NCBI RefSeq assembly: GCF_000350225.1 | Contig: NW_005179353.1 | Coordinates: 330,849-394,848 of the forward strand | Source of the DNA: Chondrus crispus | Taxonomy: Eukaryota; Rhodophyta; Florideophyceae; Gigartinales; Gigartinaceae | Length of the DNA: 64,000 bases | Reading direction: 5' to 3' | Shown: one piece after another, positions 46,001 through 55,653 of the stretch | Layout: each line of letters begins with the position of its first letter | How positions within the stretch are numbered: position 1 is the first letter of the stretch | Translations under genes and position numbers: made by a program | The notes under the pieces: generated by a model | What the model was told of the DNA's origin: nothing | What the model saw: only the letters and a program-made list of their open reading frames with translations | Database searches by the model: none

Positions 46001-46813
46001 GATGAGACGCTGCATTGCTTCCCGTTCGACATCTTGCTCCTTTGGAGAGCGTCTACGCAAAGGCTGACAAATGGGTTTTGCATTTTCTTTCAGAACTATT
46101 TCATGGTTTACTCCCTTGATTCTGCCAAGACCTTTGAAGATCTCACGCCTTGACCACAACAACTCATGGAGTTTTCCCCTCATATGAGGATCTGATGAGA
46201 ATTCAGAGTAGTCCGCTTCAACCTTTAGATACCGGTCAACACTTGCCCCTTCCATCACTCTACATACTGCTTCGGGCGTGCCAGACAAATGAAGCTTCCC
46301 AATTTGCCCAGCAAATATTGTCCTATGAACTTCAATAAATCCATAATTAGCAGCCAGATCTAGACGAAGCCTGTTTTTTCTCCAGAATCGGCGTCCTATC
46401 AGAAGCTTGTCCGGCAGATGGCGGAGCACCTTGACCTCCTCTTCAAAATGTCTTTCCCATAGCTCAAACTTCAACACGCCCTTTCCTACCACTTCCAGGT
46501 GATGTCCATCAACAGCTTCTGCTGTTTCATCACATGGGAGCACTTCTTCTCCCGTTTGGATGAACCAAGCCCGGTCCACCCAAATAGACAATGCAGCAGT
46601 GTCGACTGGCACCCACAAACGCTCTCCAGACACGTTGACGAGCACTGAGACTTCCTCTGCATCGCCAATCTCCTGTAGCACGGGCTCAATGCATGCACAA
46701 ACGCATTCTTTCTTCCTACCCGTTGCTACAGTTGAGTGTCGCCTTAGTTGTGTTTGGGGCTCGGACCAGCAGGGCTTTGCTGATCCGCTCTGCCTTTTTC
46801 CTGTTTTGCTCTG
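43094..46813 (-). CDS. pol: Pol of unit 5, open frame with a suspect integrase change
   Basis: Full-length frame. Private changes: Ser115 to Phe in the protease-RT linker, Gln514 to Glu before RNase H, and Pro908 to Leu. The last converts the integrase motif HPQANG to HLQANG just before the catalytic Glu915. That Pro is nearly invariant in Ty3/gypsy integrases (family knowledge), so integrase activity may be reduced even though the frame is open. Confidence 0.92.
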   Translation of the reverse strand, partial: QSKTGKRQSGSAKPCWSEPQTQLRRHSTVATGRKKECVCACIEPVLQEIGDAEEVSVLVNVSGERLWVPVDTAALSIWVDRAWFIQTGEEVLPCDETAEAVDGHHLEVVGKGVLKFELWERHFEEEVKVLRHLPDKLLIGRRFWRKNRLRLDLAANYGFIEVHRTIFAGQIGKLHLSGTPEAVCRVMEGASVDRYLKVEADYSEFSSDPHMRGKLHELLWSRREIFKGLGRIKGVNHEIVLKENAKPICQPLRRRSPKEQDVEREAMQRLIELGVLEPSTSPWASNNVFVRKKDGSIRVTSDFRALNDATVTDSYPMEDMRQVLDWLGSKKVLSTFDLKDAFYQVELEDHSKPLTAIRTVVGLLQYTRLPQGMKNSSVTLQRIINIVLGDRKGQDVFAFMDDTSVGTETEEEHLSSLESLLDTLLQAGVRLKLSKCSFGVRSTEILGHRVDNDGIRPSEAHIEAIGRLVEPASGDELMRFLGLVNFFSEFVDHFSETAAPLYQVLKGTGFSKKRKHGQKFKIHDWDERWGTAQKTAWKLLKGALHNPDILVAPRRGMEKRVMTDASSYGLGGVLLEKTEEGKWRPVCFTSRLMKLSERKFTATEKECLAVVHALRKWRHYLHGERFLVITDHLALRWLLSLKDPRERLARWVVDVQDFDFIVEHRAGRELVVPDTLSRDAVPKPLCQRCYSSLDAQTVEKITLREEDARVESAVRSMQRERVSAVVEVNAFATGPSLEQLRNAQEEEFGCLKKAADGSRRMFVDDDGLLRIETGSDLAIVVPRSFTQDILKLVHGSKLHGHYKVMRTIAKLRKKYWWRRMVPDVIKFVQNCMQCAVSDEERPQKRAALEVVHPRRRFEQVAIDVQTITPRTKAGNVKILVMIDVFTRFVRAVPIPNEKAETVSKVLLDEWIAVFGPMEKLMSDGGTNLVSNVVENLVERLGIGRMRTYPWHLQANGTVERWNRTVAKDIASFMTTGDSDWDEHVALACLRYNTSAHTATGMTPFEAMFGIQAFEAWGEMDLEGVEEESEDLARRLAALHRTLLSRGRNARVRGKTQYDKVVHETVFSVGDRVLMWSTKLGKDEGKKVVRPWTGPYVVKQRLGRVGYELESEVGAKRVRVHVNRLRRIGPEIVETGDPEDGVFPDNLRLFKRISACETRKCKDSDEEERWFKVRIHGRRSATWTREADLPETVVKLFDAHISEKFNLHEDSLNQSGKQVDKRHVSADEDWIDQVFDSSTG

Positions 46814-47946
46814 TCACTCTTCTTCTTCTCACAGTCACGAGAGATGTGTCCAAGTTTCTGACAGTAGTGACATCGGAAGCTCGCGAAGCGGTCTTCTCTC
46901 AGCATGCCGTCTCTGCTTTTCTCTGTCCCTCCGTTTTCACGGACTTCACGCACCATCTCCGATCGATTGCCTTTTGCCGTAGATAAAGTAGCAACTCTGC
47001 ATACCACCTCATCCAAAGTTCCGGAGACGAGCTTCGCTTGATCCTGCAAGCGATTCGGCAGACCGTTTTTGAGACGATTAAGTAGCAGCCCATCGTCTAT
47101 GACATCTGGGAGCAACAGAGAAGCCGAACGGAGACGCCATGCATATTTCTCAAATGTCTCAATTTTTTCGTTCCAGTACATCGCGAAAAATCGATCGCGA
47201 AGGGCAGATTGGTGAATTTCATTGCATAACCTCTTGGAAAGCAATTCCCAGAGCCTCTCACAGCTTACATCAGAATTGAAGCTGGCAATCTCCTCATACA
47301 CCAATCTGGCATCTCCATCAAATGCCAACGGCAGCAGCCTTTTCATTCCCGCTTGTGTGGTTGGAAAATCTGCAGCCAATCTATCCCAACAGCGCTTTGC
47401 TACGAAGAATGATCCGTCCCCAATGCTCCTGCATCGAGTGCTCTGTAACCCTTTCTGATAGATCTTGTACGCAATATGCGTGGGATATATTTCATAATCT
47501 CCCGAGAATGGCCTTGAAGCATTTACTTCCATCCTAGAAGCTGCGTGGTCCATTCTTGCAGCATGGCGGCCACTGTCGACAAAAGTCCCTTGAGGAGCTT
47601 GGTATGTTGACAAATGCTCCTCCTCAACTCCTTCGTCCTCAAGGCTGGCAAGATGCTGTGACTGTGGCACAGAGGCAATTGCGCATGCCTCGCTAACATG
47701 CTTCTCTTGGAGATACTCGAAAGCCTTGAGGAGTTGTGACATGGAACTCTCCAGTTGCTCCATTCGCAGCATGGTTGAGGCATCCCGGCTTTGATTATTC
47801 ACAAACGTTCCCGGTGTCACTTCCGCTTCTTCTCTCAGCGAAGGCCCATGATCGGGTGACGTCGGAACTTGCACAATTTCCGCCACATTCAGATCATCCG
47901 ACGCTTCGTCGCCCCTTTCTGGATTGGCACGCGTCCCAGGTGCCAT
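46744..47946 (-). CDS. gag: Gag of unit 5, intact (400 aa)
   Basis: ATG at 47946. One private change near the N-terminus (LNVAEIV rather than LNVPEIV). CCHC knuckle present. Confidence 0.92.
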   Translation of the reverse strand: MAPGTRANPERGDEASDDLNVAEIVQVPTSPDHGPSLREEAEVTPGTFVNNQSRDASTMLRMEQLESSMSQLLKAFEYLQEKHVSEACAIASVPQSQHLASLEDEGVEEEHLSTYQAPQGTFVDSGRHAARMDHAASRMEVNASRPFSGDYEIYPTHIAYKIYQKGLQSTRCRSIGDGSFFVAKRCWDRLAADFPTTQAGMKRLLPLAFDGDARLVYEEIASFNSDVSCERLWELLSKRLCNEIHQSALRDRFFAMYWNEKIETFEKYAWRLRSASLLLPDVIDDGLLLNRLKNGLPNRLQDQAKLVSGTLDEVVCRVATLSTAKGNRSEMVREVRENGGTEKSRDGMLREDRFASFRCHYCQKLGHISRDCEKKKSDRAKQEKGRADQQSPAGPSPKHN

Positions 47947-48032
47947 CTTGACCTTCAACACTTAGAACCTTTTCGTCCCTTGTGCTATCACCTGCCGCAG
48001 CGAGCAGCTGCGCGCCTTTTACAATATTGTAA

Positions 48033-48727
48033 TGTTGCAGGTACAACGTGCAAGCGCAGTCCGCAGGATGTTGAGCAGTGATCTCCGGACAAATCAGACA
48101 GACTTGGTCCTCAGGAGATACACGAATGGATAAATCAACAAAAACAGATGAACCCAATTTAGTCACACAGCACGTAGTCAAAGCCTAACGCGCAACAACA
48201 GTTGCAGATCAGCAACAAACACAATATAAAACAGCCGTACTGCAAGCCAACAGCTGCAGCCTCAACGACAGACCACGGTGGGAATCAGCAAACAACCGCA
48301 ACAGCAGTCACAGCCAAACTAGCGACGACTCAGACGCCAGCGCGCTTCCCCCCTTCCTCCTTCGCTCACCCCCCGCTTCCCTCCATCCTTCTCAAATACC
48401 CCATCCTATGTCCCTTCGACCACCAGCCAGGAACTGACAGACCCCTCTCACCTGCCACGTTCACCGCGTCCTCCCTTGTCCAACGGACGTCTAGACCTCT
48501 TTGCCAAGTCCCTTCCACGATCCCTTTTGACTCGAACGGTTGCGTCCAGCCATGAAGCAAGATCCATAATTGAAACATGTCTTGGAATGAACAGCACTGC
48601 AATCGACCGGTGTGTCCGCACACTGCGCAATTTGCAGTGTCAGCACCTACACGTTTTCGTACTGCCAATCCCGATTACTCACTATGGTTGATCCAGATTC
48701 CTCATCCGCTGCGCACAACGTGCAACA
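48033..48727 (-). repeat. LTR 6 (695 bp)
   Basis: Shared by units 5 and 6. Standard ACGTGC start but the TATAAAA variant, so it combines alleles found separately in other LTRs. Confidence 0.95.
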
Positions 48728-48780
48728 TTCGTCCTTTGTCAAATCACTTGCGGTCGCCTTGAAAGCTCTGAGATGATTAA

Positions 48781-51700
48781 TTAACCCGTACTGCTATCAA
48801 ATACTTGATCAATCCAATCTTCATCAGCGCTAACATGCCTTTTGTCCACTTGCTTCCCAGATTGGTTCACAGAATCCTCATGCAAATTGAACTTTTCGCT
48901 AATATGTGCGTCGAAGAGTTTGACGACAGTTTCTGGAAGGTCTGCTTCTCTGGTCCATGTTGCCGAGCGACGTCCATGAATTCTCACCTTGAACCAGCGC
49001 TCTTCTTCATCTGAATCCTTACACTTCCTGGTCTCACACGCTGAAATGCGCTTGAACAAGCGCAGGTTATCTGGGAATACTCCGTCTTCGGGATCCCCGG
49101 TCTCCACTATTTCCGGGCCAATTCTTCGAAGTCTGTTCACATGCACGCGCACTCTTTTCGCACCTACTTCTGATTCCAACTCATACCCTACTCGCCCGAG
49201 TCTTTGCTTGACCACGTACGGTCCAGTCCAGGGTCGAACTACCTTTTTCCCTTCATCTTTTCCTAGCTTGGTAGACCACATCAGCACTCTATCACCTACA
49301 CTGAACACAGTTTCATGCACCACCTTGTCATACTGAGTCTTGCCACGCACACGAGCGTTCCTGCCTCGCGAGAGCAACGTCCTATGCAGAGCTGCCAATC
49401 GCCTCGCCAGATCTTCAGATTCCTCTTCCACTCCTTCGAGGTCCATTTCTCTCCAGGCCTCAAAAGCCTGAATTCCAAACATGGCCTCGAAAGGGGTCAT
49501 TCCCGTTGCAGTGTGAGCGCTTGTGTTGTAACGTAGACACGCTAGTGCGACATGCTCATCCCAATCGCTATCACCAGTGGTCATGAAGCTGGCAATGTCT
49601 TTTGCCACGGTGCGATTCCATCTTTCCACTGTTCCGTTTGCTTGCGGGTGCCACGGATACGTCCGCATTCTTCCGATTCCTAGCCTTTCTACTAGATTCT
49701 CGACAACATTGCTAACCAGATTCGTTCCACCATCTGACATAAGCTTCTCCATGGGTCCAAACACAGCAATCCACTCGTCCAGCAAGACTTTTGAAACAGT
49801 TTCTGCCTTTTCATTCGGGATCGGAACAGCGCGGACAAAACGTGTGAAGACGTCTATCATGACTAGTATCTTCACATTACCTGCCTTTGTTCGCGGTGTG
49901 ATAGTTTGGACATCGATTGCTACCTGTTCGAATCTGCGCCTTGGATGAACTACCTCCAAAGCAGCCCGTTTTTGGGGACGCTCCTCATCGGATACTGCAC
50001 ATTGCATACAGTTTTGGACAAATTTGATGACATCCGGGACCATTCTTCTCCACCAATATTTTTTTCGCAGCTTCGCAATCGTCCGCATTACCTTATAGTG
50101 ACCGTGAAGTTTCGATCCATGAACCAGCTTCAGTATGTCCTGTGTAAATGATCGAGGAACTACAATGGCCAGGTCACTTCCAGTTTCAATGCGTAGTAAG
50201 CCGTCATCGTCTACGAACATCCTCCTGCTGCCATCGGCCGCCTTCTTCAAGCACCCGAATTCCTCTTCCTGTGCATTCCTTAGTTGTTCCAAAGAAGGGC
50301 CAGTGGCAAAAGCGTTCACCTCCACCACTGCTGACACACGCTCCCTTTGCATGCTTCTCACAGCAGACTCCACCCGCGCATCCTCTTCTCTCAGGGTGAT
50401 TTTCTCCACTGTTTGGGCATCAAGCGAACTGTAGCAGCGTTGACACAGCGGTTTCGGTACTGCGTCCCTACTGAGTGTATCAGGCACGACCAGTTCTCTT
50501 CCGGCGCGATGTTCCACGATAAAGTCAAAATCTTGTACATCTACGACCCACCTGGCTAAGCGTTCTCTAGGATCTTTCAGGCTGAGCAGCCAACGCAAAG
50601 CCAGATGATCAGTGATCACCAAAAAGCGTTCTCCGTGCAAATAGTGACGCCATTTGCGCAAGGCATGGACAACAGCCAGACACTCTTTTTCTGTTGCTGT
50701 GAACTTCCGCTCGGACAGCTTCATTAAGCGACTTGTAAAGCAAACTGGCCTCCATTTCCCTTCCTCAGTCTTTTCCAAAAGAACACCACCAAGCCCATAT
50801 GAACTTGCGTCGGTCATAACCCTTTTTTGCATCCCGCGTCTCGGGGCGACAAGAATGTCCGGGTTGTGAAGTGCCCCTTTGAGGAGCTTCCATGCTGTTT
50901 TCTGGGCTGTTCCCCATCGCTCGTCCCAGTCGTGTATCTTGAACTTCTGTCCATGCTTCCGTTTCTTGGAGAATCCAGTACCTTTTAACACTTGGTACAA
51001 GGGTGCAGCAGTCTCTGAAAAGTGGTCGACAAATTCAGAGAAGAAATTGACAAGCCCCAAGAACCTCATTAACTCGTCCCCTGATGCCGGTTCTACGAGG
51101 CGACCGATTGCCTCGATATGAGCTTCTGAGGGTCGAATGCCGTCATTGTCCACGCGGTGGCCTAGGATTTCTGTGCTTCTCACACCAAAACTACACTTAG
51201 AAAGCTTAAGCCTCACTCCCGCCTGTAGCAAAGTGTCAAGTAGGGACTCTGGGGACGATAAATGCTCTTCCTCGGTTTCGGTTCCAACGCTAGTATCATC
51301 CATGAATGCAAAAACATCTTGCCCTTTTCGATCCCCAAGAACGATATTGATGATTCGTTGCAACGTCACAGAGGAGTTCTTCATCCCCTGAGGCAGACGC
51401 GTGTACTGTAGTAATCCAACCACGGTCCGAATGGCTGTCAGTGGTTTCGAGTGATCCTCCAGTTCGACTTGGTAGAAGGCATCTTTGAGATCGAACGTGG
51501 ACAAAACCTTTTTGCTGCCCAACCAGTCCAGGACCTGTCTCATGTCCTCCATTGGGTATGAGTCTGTAACAGTTGCGTCATTCAGAGCCCTGAAGTCTGA
51601 GGTGACACGAATACTTCCATCTTTCTTTCTAACAAAGACATTGTTAGATGCCCATGGGGAAGTACTGGGTTCGAGCACACCAAGCTCGATGAGACGCTGC

Positions 51701-52500
51701 ATTGCTTCCCGTTCGACATCTTGCTCCTTTGGAGAGCGTCTACGCAAAGGCTGACAAATGGGTTTTGCATTTTCTTTCAGAACTATTTCATGGTTTACTC
51801 CCTTGATTCTGCCAAGACCTTTGAAGATCTCACGCCTTGACCACAACAACTCATGGAGTTTTCCCCTCATATGAGGATCTGATGAGAATTCAGAGTAGTC
51901 CGCTTCAACCTTTAGATACCGGTCAACACTTGCCCCTTACATCACTCTACATACTGCTTCGGGCGTGCCAGACAAATGAAGCTTCCCAATTTGCCCAGCA
52001 AATATTGTCCTATGAACTTCAATAGATCCATAATTAGCAGCCAGATCTAGACGAAGCCTGTTTTTTCTCCAGAATCGGCGTCCTATCAGAAGCTTGTCCG
52101 GCAGATGGCGGAGCACCTTGACCTCCTCTTCAAAATGTCTTTCCCATAGCTCAAACTTCAACACGCCCTTTCCTACCACTTCCAGGTGATGTCCATCAAC
52201 AGCTTCTGCTGTTTCATCACATGGGAGCACTTCTTCTCCCGTTTGGATGAACCAAGCCCGGTCCACCCAAATAGACAATGCAGCAGTGTCGACTGGCACC
52301 CACAAACGCTCTCCAGACACGTTGACGAGCACTGAGACTTCCTCTGCATCGCCAATCTCCTGTAGCACGGGCTCAATGCATGCACAAACGCATTCTTTCT
52401 TCCTACCCGTTGCTACAGTTGAGTGTCGCCTTAGTTGTGTTTGGGGCTCGGACCAGCAGGGCTTTGCTGATCCGCCCTGCCTTTTTCCTGTTTTACTCTG
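48781..52500 (-). pseudogene. pol: Pol of unit 6, one nonsense codon
   Basis: Open except for GAA to TAA at 51937-51939 (codon 144, in RVMEGAS), between protease and RT. Everything downstream, including FMDD and the D,D35E triad, is intact. It shares Gly973 to Arg with unit 4 and EHRAGREL with units 3 and 5. A single point mutation separates it from a full frame. Confidence 0.92.
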
Positions 52501-53633
52501 TCACTCTTCTTCTTCTCACAGTCACGAGAGATGTGTCCAAGTTTCTGACAGTAGTGACATCGGAAGCTCGCGAAGCGGTCTTCTCTCAGCATGCCGTCTC
52601 TGCTTTTCTCTGTCCCTCCGTTTTCACGGACTTCACGCACCATCTCCGATCGATTGCCTTTTGCCGTAGATAAAGTAGCAACTCTGCATACCACCTCATC
52701 CAACGTTCCGGAGACGAGCTTCACTTGATCCTGCAAGCGATTCGGCAGACCGTTTTTGAGACGATTAAGTAGCAGCCCATCGTCTATGACATCTGGGAGC
52801 AACAGAGAAGCCGAACGGAGACGCCATGCATATTTCTCAAATGTCTCAATTTTTTCGTTCCAGTACATCGCGAAAAATCGATCGCGAAGGGCAGATTGGT
52901 GAATTTCATTGCATAACCTCTTGGAAAGCAATTCCCAGAGCCTCTCACAGCTTACATCAGAATTGAAGCTGGCAATCTCCTCATACACCAATCTGGCATC
53001 TCCATCAAATGCCAACGGCAGCAGCCTTTTCATTCCCGCTTGTGTGGTTGGAAAATCTGCAGCCAATCTATCCCAACAGCGCTTTGCTACGAAGAATGAT
53101 CCGTCCCCAATGCTCCTGCATCGAGTGCTCTGTAACCCTTTCTGATAGATCTTGTACGCAATATGCGTGGGATATATTTCATAATCTCCCGAGAATGGCC
53201 TTGAAGCATTTACTTCCATCCTAGAAGCTGCGTGGTCCATTCTTGCTGCATGGCGGCCACTGTCGACAAAAGTCCCTTGAGGAGCTTGGTATGTTGACAA
53301 ATGCTCCTCCTCAACTCCTTCGTCCTCAAGGCTGGCAAGATGCTGTGACTGTGGCACAGAGGCAATTGCGCATGCCTCGCTAACATGCTTCTCTTGGAGA
53401 TACTCGAAAGCCTTGAGGAGTTGTGACATGGAACTCTCCAGTTGCTCCATTCGCAGCATGGTTGAGGCATCCCGGCTTTGATTATTCACAAACGTTCCCG
53501 GTGTCACTTCCGCTTCTTCTCTCAGCGAAGGCCCATGATCGGGTGACGTCGGAACTTGCACAATTTCCGGCACATTCAGATCATCCGACGCTTCGTCGCC
53601 CCTTTCTGGATTGGCACGCGTCCCAGGTGCCAT
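52431..53633 (-). CDS. gag: Gag of unit 6, intact (400 aa)
   Basis: ATG at 53633, knuckle present. Val in both LQDQVKL and KSDRVKQEK, the unit 1 state, so this right-end unit keeps variants otherwise seen at the left end. Confidence 0.92.
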   Translation of the reverse strand: MAPGTRANPERGDEASDDLNVPEIVQVPTSPDHGPSLREEAEVTPGTFVNNQSRDASTMLRMEQLESSMSQLLKAFEYLQEKHVSEACAIASVPQSQHLASLEDEGVEEEHLSTYQAPQGTFVDSGRHAARMDHAASRMEVNASRPFSGDYEIYPTHIAYKIYQKGLQSTRCRSIGDGSFFVAKRCWDRLAADFPTTQAGMKRLLPLAFDGDARLVYEEIASFNSDVSCERLWELLSKRLCNEIHQSALRDRFFAMYWNEKIETFEKYAWRLRSASLLLPDVIDDGLLLNRLKNGLPNRLQDQVKLVSGTLDEVVCRVATLSTAKGNRSEMVREVRENGGTEKSRDGMLREDRFASFRCHYCQKLGHISRDCEKKKSDRVKQEKGRADQQSPAGPSPKHN

Positions 53634-53719
53634 CTTGACCTTCAACACTTAGAACCTTTTCGTCCCTTGTGCTATCACCTGCCGCAGCGAGCAGCTGCGC
53701 GCCTTTTACAATATTGTAA

Positions 53720-54414
53720 TGTTGCAGGTACAACCTGCAAGCGCAGTCCGCAGGATGTTGAGCAGTGATCTCCGGACAAATCAGACAGACTTGGTTCTCA
53801 GGAGATACACGAATGGATAAATCAACAAAAACAGATGAACCCAATTTAGTCACACAGCACGTAGTCAAAGCCTAACGCGCAACAACAGTTGCAGATCAGC
53901 AACAAACACAATATAAAACAGCCGTACTGCAAGCCAACAGCTGCAGCCTCAACGACAGACCACGGTGGGAATCAGCAAACAACCGCAACAGCAGTCACAG
54001 CCAAACTAGCGACGACTCAGACGCCAGCGCGCTTCCCCCCTTCCTCCTTCGCTCACCCCCCGCTTCCCTCCATCCTTCTCAAATACCCCATCCTATGTCC
54101 CTTCGACCACCAGCCAGGAACTGACAGACCCCTCTCACCTGCCACGTTCACCGCGTCCTCCCTTGTCCAACGGACGTCTAGACCTCTTTGCCAAGTCCCT
54201 TCCACGATCCCTTTTGACTCGAACGGTTGCGTCCAGCCATGAAGCAAGATCCATAATTGAAACATGTCTTGGAATGAACAGCACTGCAATCGTCCGGTGT
54301 GTCCGCACACTGCGCAATTTGCAGTGTCAGCACCTACACGTTTTCGTACTGCCAATCCCGATTACTCACTATGGTTGATCCAGATTCCTCATCCGCTGCG
54401 CACAACGTGCAACA
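53720..54414 (-). repeat. LTR 7 (right end of array)
   Basis: 5' LTR of unit 6. It ends GTGCAACA at 54414, and the sequence beyond (GTACCTTCC) shares nothing with the unit. A private A-to-T change lies at about 54293 (ATCGTCCGG). It carries TATAAAA on the + strand at 53912-53918, pointing towards the protease gene that starts 174 bp past its end. Confidence 0.95.
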
Positions 54415-54588
54415 GTACCTTCCTAGTAAACCTTTTAGAAACGCAAAAATCGCAGCGAGCAACGACAAAGTGCTCAAGGCAACCCTGCTTTCTACAAGAG
54501 CGTTTTCCGGCTACCGCAGAGACAATTGAAACAGCTTCAACCGTGTTGTACTTCACTGTTCGAGTAGAATCTTGTTCCATCCTTCAGC
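54415..54588. other. Short spacer between array and CPBP gene
   Basis: 174 bp of unique sequence that must hold the native promoter or 5' leader of the downstream gene. No TATA box or repeat was recognised. Confidence 0.4.
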
Positions 54589-55571
54589 ATGGAGCCAATG
54601 ACTGACCGCGGCTTTCCAAAAATGCCAGAACCAGGCGGCCGAGCCCATACTTTGGAGTCCTCAGCCTCGATGTGCTGGACTCTTTTATTCCTGGCTTACT
54701 CTTCTTCGACATTTGTCAACGAATTTGGACATGGATGGCAAGCAGCTTGGACGGTGCTATTAGTTTTGGTTCCAGTGTGCCTCGCCGGTGCAGCCAACAT
54801 CATGGACGGTCGCCGCCGCGCAGTCCCTATATTGGCAATTTACATAGCGTATATCCTCATCCCGTCACTGCTTCAGCTCACAAAGCCAGACGACCACTCA
54901 TCGCTTCGCTCCGAAATGGCCGACCTGATTACCGTTCTTTGCATCTGGCTTCCACTGGAATTTAAGCTGTTGTCATCGGACATATCACCGACTGGAAAGG
55001 TTACAGCCTGGGGCTTGTTCACCGCAGCTTTGACAGTCGTGAACTGCTTCACAATTCTACGCCCTTTTCAAAGCTGGCCCACGCTCGTGACTTGGGCTAC
55101 ACTTTCAAGGTAACCCCAGTCGATGTGCTGATAGCGCTAGCTGTGGGTGCTGCCTCTGATCTCATCACCGTTCCACTTGCCGCCCTAACCCGGTTTGCTG
55201 ACGTCAAGACGCCACCTCGTTTAGACGCGGCCAAAGAAGCCGCCACTTTCCTAGGCATATTCATGAACGGCGTTACCGAGGAGCTTATATTTAGGGGTAT
55301 GATTCAGAATATGTTGGAGCAACGCCTAGGCCACCGGTCCATATCTGCACTACTCATCGCGTCTGGTGCCTTCGGCATTGCACACTTAGGGAAATCAAAA
55401 CTTGGATATGACCCGCCAAACGTTCGATACATGGCCTCCGCCTGTGTCACCGGTGTTGCGTGTGGGTTCGTATGGCGACAAACCGGAAAAGTCACAGCTT
55501 CCGCGCTGACGCAGGCCACGTCGAATTACATTATGTGGCGCGTCGCGTTAAGCAAAAAAGTTGGCCAGTAG
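54589..55571 (+). CDS. CPBP-family intramembrane protease (CAAX/Rce1-like) with a -1 frame change
   Basis: Multi-pass membrane protein. The start is ATG at 54589 (MEPMTDRG). The first frame (54589 to about 55068) gives five likely membrane segments, for example WTVLLVLVPVCLAGA and VPILAIYIAYILIPSLL. The second frame, open to TAG at 55569-55571, gives another segment and the CPBP motifs: EELIFRGMI (EExxxR type) and FGIAHL (FxxxH type). The third motif region reads ALTQATSNYI, with Gln where a His is usual. The frames join at 55062-55068, C CCT TTT, by a -1 step: RPF is followed by SKLAHARDLGYTFK. CPBP proteins include CAAX-processing enzymes and bacteriocin-immunity proteins; the substrate cannot be told. 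A sequencing or genomic 1-base loss is the simplest explanation; programmed frameshifting and a tiny intron are alternatives. Confidence 0.75.
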
Positions 55572-55653
55572 ACAGCGTTTTTTCGCAGCTAGAGTCCCTG
55601 TATAGCACTTGACAATGATTTCCACTCTTAAACTCACTGAGCACACTCTAATG

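Larger units (their letters stand above)
19602..54414 (-). mobile_element. Tandem array: 7 LTRs and 6 internal regions of one Ty3/gypsy family
   Basis: LTRs at 19602-20295, 25286-25980, 30972-31666, 36659-37353, 42346-43040, 48033-48727 and 53720-54414 alternate with internal regions of 4,990-4,992 bp. All are on the - strand and each LTR is shared by its neighbours. Period is 5,687 bp, except 5,686 for unit 2 and about 5,685 for unit 1 because of single-base losses. The boundaries are confirmed because homology ends exactly at 54414 on the right and at 19602-19604 on the left. Units 2-6 differ at only a few bases per kb; unit 1 and its left LTR are clearly older. No matching target-site duplication flanks the array (GGTTC left, GTACC right). 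Confidence 0.95.

Noticed and set aside
23997-54355. Dozens of 60-140 codon ORFs on the + strand repeated in every array unit
   Set aside because: They lie opposite gag and pol, repeat only because the unit repeats, and have low-complexity or frame-shadow composition.
19602-54414. Possible CRISPR or satellite reading of the regular repeats
   Set aside because: The repeat unit is a complete retrotransposon with coding internal regions and LTRs, not short repeats with spacers.
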